From assembly GCA_024349245.1 (NCBI GenBank), contig JALDNG010000008.1, forward strand, positions 2,925,501-2,989,500: a stretch of DNA of 64,000 nucleotides, read 5' to 3'. This document shows positions 1 through 11,236 of this stretch, one piece after another. The notes under the pieces were generated by a model. The model did not search any database and was not told where the DNA came from. It saw only the letters and a program-made list of their open reading frames with translations. Source of the DNA: Neodontobutis hainanensis. Taxonomy: Eukaryota; Chordata; Actinopteri; Gobiiformes; Odontobutidae. The number at the start of each line of letters is the position of its first letter. Within the stretch, counting starts at the first letter, position 1. The translations under genes and the position numbers were made by a program.

Positions 1-1054
1 CGTTGTTTAGAGTTATACCGACAGAAGGACACTTTCTAAAAGCATTCGATCTCTGAGCTATGTTCCTACAGAAACATTTGTTTGGTAGTGTAGGATCGAA
101 GTACAATATTCCTAGAAGTTCCTCCATTATTCTCCTTACTATTAAACCTTTTTAAAGACACCAAATGTTTGCACAACTTCAGAGACAACAGAACTCTGAA
201 GTTTAACCTTCGAACTTGCGGCTTCTATTGACTCAGAGCTATTAGTCACATTCTGACTCTTGCTTTGAACACTGTGTCAACAATATCAAACAATTATTGA
301 TCAGATTCAAGTCCTTCAAGATTTCTCCTTGATGCAGGGAGTAAAAATGTGACTGTCCGCTGCACTTGGTGTGAAGGTGTAGCGTGGACTGACCGGCAGA
401 TGACCAGCCTCACTGATAAATCTATTTTGCATCTCAGATCTGTGTCCACCATCTTACACTGGTCCTGTTCTAATGAAGCCTTAACACTCTCAGTGAGAGT
501 GTGGTGTTTGGAAATCTTATCAGCTTTTTATGTCAGTTACTTAGTGACATAAAAGCATAAACTGGTTTTATCAGATTAAAACCTCTATCATATATTTTTT
601 ATCAATATGCGTACACGCAATTTTTTGTGTTTCTTGCACTAAAATGTAACATAAACCTGTAAAGAGCACATTAACTATGTTCAGTCATTGAATGTTGCTC
701 ACATTAAATGGCTAATTTAAAGCAAATCATTTGTATATTTTTTTCTAAAAACTCAATGTTGACTCTTAAAGGGGAAATGATCATGTGTTGAAATGTAGTA
801 GTTAAACTGAGTGACTGGCTTTGCAATTCTCGTTAGAAAATGCACACTCAGCTGTTACACAAAGCTGAAACATTACAAGATAGCTCAAATCATAAAAGCA
901 TATACTGTTTTATAACAGCTTATTCATACTTCATATTCTCAATTTATAAGATTGTAGAAAATACAGTTGAATAACTTTTTATTCATATTCTGCATTTTTT
1001 TATGTTTAAGAAAAAATACTAATAAAAGATGGGATAATGGGAATAATCTTTTAC
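1..1054. other. left flank, probable claudin intron
   Basis: This stretch lies downstream of the claudin first exon on the minus strand, so it is most likely the start of that gene's first intron. I looked for the next claudin exon, which should begin near the conserved Ala-Cys-Arg-Ala/Gly-Leu-Met segment, and did not see it. The remaining exons therefore probably lie beyond the left edge. The only open frames are short and resemble no protein I know. Confidence 0.5.
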
Positions 1055-1271
1055 CTGGGAGAGCAAAAAGAGAAGGAAAGTCCCGGCAGTTGTAAACTCC
1101 GGTGGAGTCACTGGCACATGACATCCAGAGGTTCTCATAGATTGTGGAAGTTATAATTACACTGCCATCTTGGGTGGATTCTCTCCAGTAATGATCCTCC
1201 AGTGATATGAAAATCAATATCCAGCTAACAAAACTGAGAAAAAGTGCTACAACCTCAATGATGTCCCTCAT
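1055..1271 (-). CDS. claudin-10-like, first coding exon (gene continues off left edge)
   Basis: Claudins are four-pass membrane proteins that form the strands and ion pores of tight junctions. This exon encodes the start Met, the first membrane segment and most of the first extracellular loop. The loop carries the claudin signature Trp...NLW...Cys...Cys; the Cys-spaced stretch CASDSTGVYNCRDFP closely resembles claudin-10, which also has NLW in place of the usual GLW. The start is the ATG at 1271-1269. The exon ends at a good donor (CCAG then GTAAAA) in the position where claudin-10 exon 1 normally ends. Only about 72 codons of a roughly 230-codon protein are present. The rest must lie to the left, so the exact claudin-10 paralogue cannot be fixed. 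Confidence 0.8.
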
Positions 1272-1613
1272 CTTTAAAAAAAAATTGAAAAAAGAAAAAG
1301 CAGAGACAACAGCAGTAATTCCAGTGTGAGGAGCTCTATTGGCCACTACTACTAATACTGGACCTAATATACATTTTGGGAGTGTGAGTCAGGATTTTTT
1401 TCTCATGCTCGCAAACCTGGACTGATTTGAACATTGATTTGTTGGCTCTACCTACATTATAAGTCTTCTATTCCCGCCCAAGATTTATGACTTTTCACAC
1501 TCCCAGTTTTTCACCATTTGTTTACATGCGTAAAGGTGAGAAAAATGGTGAACCTTTGACCAAATTTCAAGTAAAATTCTTGGTGATATCCTTATCAGTA
1601 GTCAGGAAATGTA

Positions 1614-1635
1614 GGGCCGGGGGCGGTGGGTGGGG
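1614..1635 (+). other. G-quadruplex motif upstream of claudin
   Basis: Four G runs (3, 5, 3 and 4 long) are separated by loops of 2, 4 and 1 bases, a textbook quadruplex-forming pattern. It lies about 345 bp upstream of the claudin start codon, on the strand opposite to the coding sense. A role in the claudin promoter is inference only. Confidence 0.5.
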
Positions 1636-1902
1636 CATTCTGTCCCTTGTTGTTCATCTTGTTTTTGTTTTTGTTCAGGTTAAATGTTAATAAAAAGCAA
1701 AAAAAATAAAAAAAATAAAAAGTTTTTTTTTCCTGTTTGGTTGTGTTCAGTCGGCAATGTGTAATACAGCTTTAAATCCCCTGAGAAAGGTTTTTAGCAC
1801 TCATTGTTTTATTTGATGATTATAAATTGCTAAATTATTTATTTTTTTTATAATATAAATTAACTAGAATGAATAGTATTGAATGCAAATGATATACATT
1901 GT

Positions 1903-2193
1903 GATACTAATAATAAAAGTTTGCACATGTGGTGGTTAGACTTTGACTATGTATTGATCCTGATACAAAACAATAGGTCGTCTTTTGGTTGACGGTCTCA
2001 ATTGACGGTTTCTTCAAACTTACAGTAATCATTCAACATGGATTTATTCAGTATTTAATTTATGGAAATAAGAATGACATTGCTAAACCAACAAGCTACC
2101 AATTTCACCAAAAGACGACCCATTGTTTTATATCGGGAACAATACATAGTCAAAGTCTAACCACTATATGCGCAAACTTTTATTATTAGTATC
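1903..2193. mobile_element. fold-back / MITE-like palindromic element
   Basis: The 87-bp arm at 1903-1989 reappears inverted at 2107-2193. By direct comparison there are seven mismatches, so the arms are about 92% identical. The loop between them is 117 bp. Five of the seven differences are transitions at sites that would be CG or TG/CA in the other arm, or simple A/G swaps, as expected of an old insertion decaying by point mutation. There is no coding capacity. I do not see a clear target-site duplication, so the transposon superfamily is unknown. Confidence 0.75.
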
Positions 2194-3017
2194 AACACTG
2201 AGAACGTGGACAAAAGATAAATTTACGTATTTAAAAGGGGGATTTTTTGTTTTTTTTAAATACAGTGTCAACATAGTACAGTAATGTTTAATAAAAAAAG
2301 TAAATATACATAAAGCAATAGATGGATTATAAATGCTCTCCCAGCCCATCGCTTAAGCTTTCATCTCAGTTTATATAAACAATATCTTATCAAAAACAAG
2401 TCTCTCAGCAATCCCGAGCACAGTTCAAGAACAAAGTTCTGTCATATACCTACAGATATTAAAGCTTTAACTCATTATCATCTTAATGATTGTTAATATT
2501 TTATTTCCTCCCCCTTCCTGACCTGAAGGATTTGATTGCTTTTGTCCGCAATGACCCTCCGGCTTAAAGAGAAAGTTAAAATTGTATTACCTAATTTCTG
2601 CAGTGGCTAGACCAAACCACTGGATGTGAGGTCTGAGGTGAACTTAAGGTTAGATGGAGAAAAAAAATGAATTATAGTGTTAATTTGATAGATTAGTGAG
2701 AAAAAGTTAATTAATTTTGTTTAATGATGATTCCTTGATCAAATGTTATTGCAATCCTAACCTGAACTACATGTGGATTATGATTAGTTTGTGGGATTAA
2801 TAGGCTAAAGTACTACATTTATATATTCACTATATTTGTGTATGTCATGGTTTTGATGAAGTCACAGTTTTGAGAAGTTTGATCTAATATTACATGTCTC
2901 TATCCGCTTGCACTTAAGGCAAGGCAAGGCAGTTTTATTTATATAGCACAATTCATACACTGGGTAACTCAAAGTGCTTTACAGAAATAGAAGACAACTT
3001 ACAAGTTGAGGCTTGTT

Positions 3018-3536
3018 TTACTTCATCTGGGAGGTTGTTCCAGATTCTTGCTGCATGAAACTTAAACGCTGCTTCACCCAGTTTAGTTCTAACTCTGGGC
3101 ACGAGCAGAAGGCCTTCCTAGATGATCTCAGAGTCCAATGAGACTCATAAGCAAATAGAATTTCAGAAATATATGGTTCTAAACTATTTAGAGACTTGTA
3201 AACCAACAGTATTGTTTTAAAGTCTATTTTTTGAGCAACAGGAAGCCAGTGCAGAGATTTTAAAACTGGACTGATGTGGTTGTACTTCCTGGTTTTAGTT
3301 AGAACCCGAGCAGCAGCGTTCTGAATAAGCTGCAGCTGTTTTAACCCTCGTTTTGAGAGACCAGTGAGCAGGCCGTTACAGTAATCTAACCTGCTGGAGA
3401 TAAAAGGATGAATAAGTTTCTCTAAGTCTGGTTGAGACATTATCCCTTTGACTCTGGAAATGTTTTTAAGGTGATAAAATGCAGATGATGTAATTGACTT
3501 AATGTGACTGTGGAAACTGTTTAAGTCTGAGTCCAT
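3018..3536 (-). pseudogene. L2 reverse transcriptase C-terminal fragment
   Basis: This is the longest open piece of the dead LINE (172 codons). It carries the post-catalytic region of L2 reverse transcriptases, including SRLDYCNGLLTGL, QNAAARVLT and SLHWLPVAQKI. It lacks the catalytic palm and its own start, so it is a remnant of a polyprotein and not a gene of the host. Confidence 0.8.
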
Positions 3537-4981
3537 GATGACCCCTAGATTTCTAACTTGTTTTTTTAGATTTTATAGAAAGAGACTCGAGATGACTGCT
3601 GACACTTTCTCTTTGTTTCTGTGGCCCAAAGATGATTAGTTCAGTTTTGTTTCTGTTCAGTTGGAGAAAATTATTTTGAATCCACACATCAATCTGTTGG
3701 ATGCAGTGACACTTGCATCCTTGCAGTGAATAGATTGATCCATTTTCACCTGCTGAGTTAAATGTAAATCTGAGTGTCATCTGTATAATTATGGTATGAT
3801 ACGCCACAGCTGCGTATTAACTAGCCTAAAGGAAGCATGTAAAGATTGAATAATAGAGGTCCCAAGATAGACCCCTGTGGAACCCCACATGGCAGGGCCA
3901 TTTGGTCTTATACACAGTTACCAACCGAAACAAAGTACTTCCTGTCTTCAAGATAGGACTGAAACCATATAACTGCAGTTCCAGTGATATCTATCCATTC
4001 CTCTAATCTTTGTGACAGGATTTCATTGTCCACTGTATCAAACACAGCACTCAAGTCCAACAGAACTAAGACAGGTACTTTGCCTGCGTCAGTGTTCAGA
4101 CGGATGTCATTTGTGACTTTGATAAGTTCAGTCTCAGTCTGTGATGTGGCTTGAATCCTGACTGAAAAGGATCAAAGCAGTTGTTAAGTAATAGAAAGTC
4201 ATTAAGTTGCTGATATACAACGTTTTCGATGACTTTCCCTAAAAATGGCAGGTTTGATATGGGCCAATAGTTGTTTAGCACTGTAGCGTCAAGACTGCTC
4301 TTCTTTAGGAGAGGCTTAATGACAGCAGTTTTTAAGGCCCTTGGAAATGTCATAGACTGTAAGGAATTATTGATTATATTAGTGAGTTGTGGTAACAAAC
4401 TGCTTATTACTGATTTTAGAAATCTAGTGGGTTGAACATCGAGGCAGCAGGTGGATGAACTCAGACTGTAGACAGTTTTTTTTAATTGTTCTGTCATTAA
4501 TGGGTGTAAAATGTGATAACCCAACCAAAGGTCTCCTAAGTGGCTGCAGTTGTTGTATGCTCTTTGGATGTTTAATGCCTTGAACTTGTTGTTAAAAAAC
4601 AATTTAAACTCATCAAAATTAATTCTGGAGGAAATGGAGCTGGAGGGTTTGTTAATCTGTTCACTGTATCAAACAGAACATGCGGTTTGTTACTGCTGTT
4701 GTTGATGAGCTCTGAGAAGAATATTTCTCTTGCTTTTTGCAATGTTTGATTGAAAACATCCAGATTTTCTTTGTATACCTCAAATGAATTAAGAGTTTAA
4801 ATTTACGTCATTTTTTTCCGGCTTTTCGGCATTCCCTTTTCTGTGCCCTGACAGAAGGAGCATTGCTCTACGAAGCCTTTTGCCTCTTCCTCATCACTTT
4901 AATCTTAACAGGAGCAATTATGTCCATAACATTTAAAACACCTGAAGTATAACAATTCAACAAATTATCAACTTAACATGT

Positions 4982-5606
4982 TCAGGCATTTTCAAACCTG
5001 ATTGCCTTCATAAACTGTGTCCTGGTGTTATCATTAATGTGTCTCTTCTGAACAACTGTAGGTCCAGCAGCAAGTTTTGTAATTATGGACAGATGGAAAA
5101 AGACACAAGAACGATCAGACAGAGCAGCATCAATCACAGTGACATCTGAAATATGAACACCCTTTGTAATGACCAGGTCCAGAGTGTGACCTCTGTTATG
5201 GGTCGGCTCATTAACATGCTGACAAAGACCAAAAGTATCAAGAATAGTAGAAAGTTCTTTGGCATTTCTGTCACAAACATTATCCACATGCACATTAAAA
5301 TCACCTGATATGATTATTTGTTCTGTGCAGATAACCGTAAAGCGTTTCAGTAAACACATCAATAGCATCATGACATTGTTGGGGTGGTTTGTTAAAACTA
5401 CATATAAAATAGACACATACTCAAATGATTGAAAACTCCCTAAGTGATAGTTTCTGGATAAGAAAATTATCCCTAAGAAAGGCACATACACCACCACCCT
5501 TTTTGTTTTTCCGCATTTTTGATACAAATATGAAATTCAATGGGGTGGATTCAATAAGGACTGCATTTCCAGTCTTGCTGTCTAACCATGTTTCTGTTAA
5601 AAACAT
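4982..5606 (-). pseudogene. L2 endonuclease fragment
   Basis: Two overlapping frames together cover an apurinic-type endonuclease: FLTETWLD at the front, then IISGDFNVHVD, then HTLDLVITKG and LSDRSCVFF. The switch of frame between 5606 and 5527 shows a frameshift. It is part of the same dead LINE. Confidence 0.75.
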
Positions 5607-6664
5607 AAAATCAAGCTTATTTGAAGTTATAAAATCATTAATTAAAAAGATTTGTTTCCAAAAGACCTGACATTGAACACTGCAAGTTTCAAGTCTTTTT
5701 GAGCAGGACCAGACTTTATCTATTTGCAGGGGATTTTAATCAGATTTGTCTGATTATACAATCTAACTGTTATTCTCTTCTCTAATTTGTGACTTCTGAC
5801 TGTAGCTATGAAGCTGGGTGGGAGTGTTCTCTCCCAGGACCTCAGGTTGATAAGTAGTTTATTATGACAAAAAGTACTGGAACAGCAGAGGGCCTCAGCG
5901 TCCTAATAGCTGATAGTAGCCTTGATGCTAGTCAAGGCTTTTAGAGCAGGTCTGGGAGGAGGTGGAGGGGGTCTGCATTGGACCCCTGTCGGGGGTCTCA
6001 TTTGTACTGGCCGAGGTGGAGAAGTGGTGCTTATCGGTGGTATTGGGGGTGATGTTTTTGGGATGATGATAGAACCTGTGACCTGGCCAAGTTAGGTGTG
6101 AGGGGTATCATCTTAATTCCAGATTTTACCAACATTTCCAGGTGATCTGGAAATCCCATTGGTGAATCCAGGGATGGGACAGAGATGGTGAGATCCGCAG
6201 AAGGTGTTGATGTTACTGGGGGGGGTCCTATTGGGGGGGTCCATTTCAGTGGTTGAGGTGTTGATGGTGTTCCAGTCAGAGGAGGATCCTTGGCTGATGA
6301 GGCTGGAGTACTTTCTTCATCCAGCGGCTTATGGCTTCTCAGAGGACCCTTTCTTTGTTTAAGAGGGTGCCCAGAAACATTTAGGTGTCTCAGAGAGTGC
6401 TGGAGATTATCCGTTATCCTCCTGACCCCTCCTATTCAGGTGAGGGCCCTTTCCTTTGAACAGGTCTATACGTTGCTAAAACAAGTTGAAGTTATCAATG
6501 AAGTGTAATCCTCTTGTCTTGCAGGCCTTGGACAGCCATGTATTTAGTGCAAACAGCCGACTGAATTTATTGATCCTTCTGTCAATGTTAGGGAGTGGTC
6601 CACTGATAAAGGGTTGCACTTCCAAGTTTTCAAGTTTCTCTAAAAGGCTAGAGAAATCCTTTTT

Positions 6665-6910
6665 TTAAACTTCTGATTCCCCGTTCCTGGTCTCAGTTGC
6701 ACCTACATGTACAATCAGCTGTTTAATGCCTGTGTGTTTGGACATGACCTGGGGAAGGAGTGCTGTTATATCAATGACCATAGCACTTGGATAGCTGCAT
6801 GTATCAAAACAACTATTGTTTAAGTCTCTGATAGCGCCAACGTTTGGCATAGATTCTTTGTCTCTGTTTGCCTGGTGTTTTTCCACAGATTCATGTTTCC
6901 TGTTTTCCAT
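6665..6910 (-). pseudogene. L2 ORF1 esterase-like fragment
   Basis: The segment LIVHVGATETRNGESEV matches the conserved core of the SGNH-type esterase domain found in ORF1 of several L2/CR1 elements, where the family pattern is HVGTND-R. It lies upstream of the endonuclease as expected for ORF1. The normal Asn-Asp is replaced by Thr-Glu, so it is probably inactive. Confidence 0.55.
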
Positions 6911-7545
6911 AGAAAAGGTTTTATTTACTCCATGCTTTTCAGTTACAGCAGAGTTTTCTGGTTCATTTACCTTTAGCTTTATCAGTGGCTAAAATCATTT
7001 TTTAGCTGGATATTTGGTGATGCTACATCTGCTCTTGTGATGCCAGCATTCTTTTTTCTAATCCAGTGCTGCTTTGGTTGGGCACCGTTTATGCCAAGTG
7101 GCATAATTTTGTTTAAATATCTTTGCTTTGCTCAGTTTTGGGAATGACACTGTATCCTCCAAGTTTAAATTCACAGTCTTACCACATTGTGTGATCGGGA
7201 TCGTCTCCTGAAGTCCTCTTTCAGATTCCAAAGCAAAAATCTTTGTAACACACTGATTTCCTGTTGATTTTTCCAACAATTTTGGCAGAAAGACTTTATA
7301 GTAGTTTTTATTCCAGACATGTTGAAAAATAGATACCAAGTCTGCAGTCGCTCAGCAGGTCCAACGTGTTGTTTAAAAAGTAAAAATAAGTAAAAACATA
7401 AAAATCCATTTAAAAGAAAGTAAAAAGTAATGTTGATCATAAAATCATTGGCTAAATGTGGAGATAACTAAGAAGAAAAGTAAAGCTGGCATGAGTAAGC
7501 AGAGGTGCGACTGCCCTCTTCAGAAGCAGGAACACAGCAGAAGCA

Positions 7546-8281
7546 TTTGATTTTATTTTATTTAGACTTTTTATGCATTTTCATTCATATTCCTTCTTAT
7601 TGTGGCTATATGTGGTCATAATTATATTGTCGCCTTTTCTTTGTTCGTTCTGTACTATAGCAACACTGTAGCACTTTGCCCATGACAATTTTCCCTATTT
7701 AAAGTTTAATTTGGTTTATTGGTTTAATGTTAAAAGTCTGTAATGACATATTTAGGTTGTTTTATTAGTCCTATTATCTAATCATAATAACTACATAGAC
7801 AATAAGCACTCAATTTCTTTTTATCAATTTCAATCCAATATAAATATTTTAAGTGAAGACTAAAGTCCTACAAGAAACATCAAGGTGAGAGTAAGGTGCC
7901 TTGCAACATTTATTGAATGTTCATTAACTCCTCCTACAATGTCTGCCATATATAAACATTTATACATGCATAATATAACAATTTAATATTAGACTATTGA
8001 TACAATAGCTTTCTATTGGATAACGATTCTATATAAAATACATAAATACATTTTGTTCTGTAGTGCTACAAAAATGTTAAATACATTTTCACATGTATAT
8101 ATATGTTACAGTTTGTTTCAGCTACATTAAACATGCTTATTTAACAGTTTTATTTTTAATTTTATACATTTAGTATTATAATTTATATATTTTTTTATTT
8201 TATGAACTGTGAATAAACATTTAGACAATGCTGGCACAAAATTAGAAAAGACCATATATTTAATATATTTACTGCAGTTTC
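7546..8281. other. spacer and probable grk1 3' UTR
   Basis: AT-rich DNA between the LINE and the grk1 stop codon. It is likely to include the grk1 3' untranslated region on the minus strand. No coding region or clear repeat is seen. Confidence 0.5.
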
Positions 8282-11236
8282 TCAGAACACCACACAGCTG
8301 CCACCTTTAGCTTCGACATAGTTGGGGTCAAGGTCATTAGGCAGCTTGCCATTCTCTCCCCAAATGTTCAGTTCTCCAAACACACCGGTCTCCACCATCT
8401 CCTCTTGCCATGGGATTGGGATGTTACCAGAAGCAAATTCAGTGAAGAACTCAATATCCTTGTTATCCATGACAATGCCTCTGATGGAGCTAAAGGCCCC
8501 AACATCATCAATATTTTTGGCATAAACCATCTTTGGATCAGGGACAAATGGTGGAGGAAGCATGCCTTTTGGAAAAGACAAAAGTTTGTAATACAGTTTA
8601 TGAATGTACCAGAGCAAAGTTTGGGTGTCACTCACCCGCTTCCAGTCGGCCCCAGTTGATATCCTTAAAGAAGGGTTGACTCTTGAGCTCGGCACACTCA
8701 TTATCTTTGAACCTAAGTCGTTTCAGTGGGTCCTTCATCATCAAGCCTTCACAAAGGTCCTTACAATCTTTACTAAAAGCTGGAGTATAATTGACGGGAT
8801 CATTTATGATTCTGCGAGCCACTTCTTCATTTTCAACCTGAAGAAAAAACTTAAGTCAATCTTTAACCTAGAACGATCAGCTGACTTTATTCTACTTGAA
8901 ATTATATACCTTCTCTCCTCGTATTCTGAAGGGCCCTTTGGCAGCAATCATCTCAAACAGAGTGACTCCCAGTGTGAAATAGTCCACTGAGTAGTCATAG
9001 TCCTTCTTTTGGACCAACTCTGGGGCCATAAAACCTGAAACGACAAATAGAGTAAGGCCCACTGTTCAGCATACACTTTAAGTGTGTAATCACGTCTTAC
9101 CTGGGGTTCCTGCATATCCACTGGTTTTGTCTTTCCCTGGAGGTAGTTCGACAGCCAAACCCATATCAGAGAGACGCACATGCCCTGAAACAAAACGATT
9201 TGATTAAAGCTTAGAAACAAGGCATGTGTGCAGTTTTTTACATTTACAAACCACCCCAACAGATTTGATCACTTTTACGGTGCTGAATGATTCTTGCTGT
9301 ATTGTGTTCACTTTGCTGGGGACCTATTACTGTTTTTCTTCCCTTTCTAGTATGCATGTGGAAGTTGATTATATAAAAGAGTCTTATATGTATTGTTTAT
9401 CTTGTGGTGAAATAAAATTAAGTGCAGCTGGTGTCTTGGACGTGTTCACACTGACCAGCATCATCAAGGAGTACATTTTCTGGCTTGAGGTCTCTGTAGA
9501 CAATCCTGTGCTGATGCAGATGCTCCAATCCACAGATGATCTGGGCTGTGTAGAAACAAGCTCTTTTCTCATTGAAGCCAGGGTTTTTTTCATCCACATT
9601 GTACATGTGATATCTAACAGAGGGAGACAGTATAAAATGGTTCATGCAACATAGAAGCATCAGGAGGTTTTTCTGACATATAGCATTGCATGCCAAGAGC
9701 CCAAAGTGTGCATTGGCTTTGAGCCTTATCCATCTTAGGCTGATTAGTGGAGGTGAGTGAAGGGGAACACTCTTACTGTTGTTGTTGATTAAAGCGATTG
9801 ATTGGTTAGGAACTATACATATATACCCAAGTACCTGAGATCTCCTCCATTCATGATGGTCATGATTAAGCAGAGTTCTGACTTGGTCTGGAAAGCATAA
9901 GCCAGAGACACGATGAAGCGACTGTGGACTTTTGCAAGGATCCGCTTTTCTACAATTGCACCCTAAATGCAAAACAAATGAAGGGACTCAATAAGTACAG
10001 TAAAAAAAAGTTAATTAATTTACAAAGTCTAAGTCTATATATTCAGAACCTTGCAACAACACCTAAAATGTTACTAGTAATGTGATGTATTTGATATAGA
10101 AGTTAAAACTTTAGCTTTAAACTCCTTTTTAGTATATATTAACTGTATGTTGTTACTTACAGCCTACAGATACAACTGAATGATAACATCTGGCATGAAA
10201 AGTATCCCTAGGTTCTAAATAGAAAATAAATAAATCTTATGGTTTCTGTCTTGGCTGCAGATGTCAAAGATATATCAATCAACCAAGTCAGAGGCTTAAG
10301 ACTTGGTGTCATCTGTGTCTGAGCTGCTTTGTGAGGTCTTTAAGACAGTCACAAGCTTCTTTGCATTGAGCTGTTGTGTGCTAACCTGTGTGCACATAAT
10401 ACTAGCTTCTAATCTTTCCTAGTTCCCCACAGTGTATGATTTAACAGGAAGTTACATTATGGCTTCTTGTGGCTAATTTTTGGACTTCATCTACAACACT
10501 GAATTTAAAAGGTGTAGGGATTTTGTTATTGTCTTACGTCATAGCCTTTGCGTTTCTTCAGCCTTTTTTTGTCAAGTTTTTTATTGGCGTACATTTTGCC
10601 TGTTGCCTTTGCCTGACAGGCAAACACCTCCCCAAAACCACCTTTACCCAGGACCCTAAAGTCCATGAACCATTCCTCGTTGACAGGCTGGCTCTCCAAG
10701 CATTTGAACTGAACAAAACGTTGGAAGTACATGCTGTTCTTGAACCCTGCCAAAGCTGTCTCCTCCAGATGTTTGAGGAGCTGCTGAAAGCTTTCTTTAA
10801 ACAGGTTATTATGCAGGTTCTTGTGATCTTCTTTCACTCGAGTCACAGCCTTCTCTTCCAAGAATTTGCAAAAGGTCTTTGAAGAGGACTCATAGTACTT
10901 ATTTACAATTTTCTGGGCCTTCTGCAGTCTGTCCTTCTCCTGGCATACATTATAGTCTTCGATGTCTTTCCACAGCAGTCCAGCATTTTTGTGGTTGGCG
11001 TCGCTGTCCAGATACTGCTGGAAGAGGCGCTTGCCTATAGGTTGTTGGACACACATGCTGTCAAAGTTGGTATCTATCTTGGTTTTCATGTGTTCACACT
11101 CTCTTATGTGTGGGAGTTTGAGCCTGGCGCGCATCTTCTTGTCTCGCATGGTGGCCGCAGCGACACCATCCACACTGCCACGGGCCGAAACATAGGCCGA
11201 GTTAGCCACCACTGTCTCCAGTCCTCCAAGATCCAT
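8282..11236 (-). CDS. grk1: rhodopsin kinase (G protein-coupled receptor kinase 1)
   Basis: Grk1 phosphorylates light-activated opsin in photoreceptor outer segments so that arrestin can bind. Exons (minus): 11236-10538, 9962-9835, 9613-9456, 9184-9101, 9034-8910, 8837-8636, 8565-8282. They join in frame to 559 aa; human GRK1 has 563. Visible features are the N-terminal helix (MDLGGLETVVANSAY), the RGS-homology region (about 55-175), the P-loop GKGGFGEV (197-204), the ATP lysine K219 in YANKK, and the catalytic YRDLKPEN (315-322). The C-terminal extension contains FASGNIPIPWQEEM. The metal-binding triplet reads DMG (335-337) where GRKs usually have DLG. The tail ends CVVF, a prenylation box unlike CLVS of human GRK1 or CLLL of GRK7. 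Family identity is firm; grk1a versus grk1b is not resolved. Confidence 0.96.

Larger units (their letters stand above)
1272..2915. other. claudin upstream flank
   Basis: This is the 5' side of the claudin gene. It holds a G-rich quadruplex motif and a 291-bp fold-back element, both listed separately. Apart from these I see only AT-rich unique sequence with no supported coding region. Confidence 0.6.
2916..7545 (-). mobile_element. decayed L2-type (Maui-like) LINE, long copy
   Basis: This is an L2-clade non-LTR retrotransposon read on the minus strand. At its 3' end (low coordinates) is the common teleost L2 tail with repeated GCAAG units. Going upward come the end of the reverse transcriptase (3018-3536, with the typical SRLDYCNGLL and LHWLPV segments), the catalytic region near 3760-3790, the RT N-terminus (4096-4602) and the apurinic endonuclease (4982-5606, with SGDFNVHVD and HTLDLVI). 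Next is an ORF1 remnant at 6665-6910 whose IVHVGATETR segment resembles the esterase domain of CR1/L2 ORF1. The YADD site reads YTDD here and the frame is broken many times, so the copy is dead. The 5' limit near 7545 is approximate. Confidence 0.8.
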
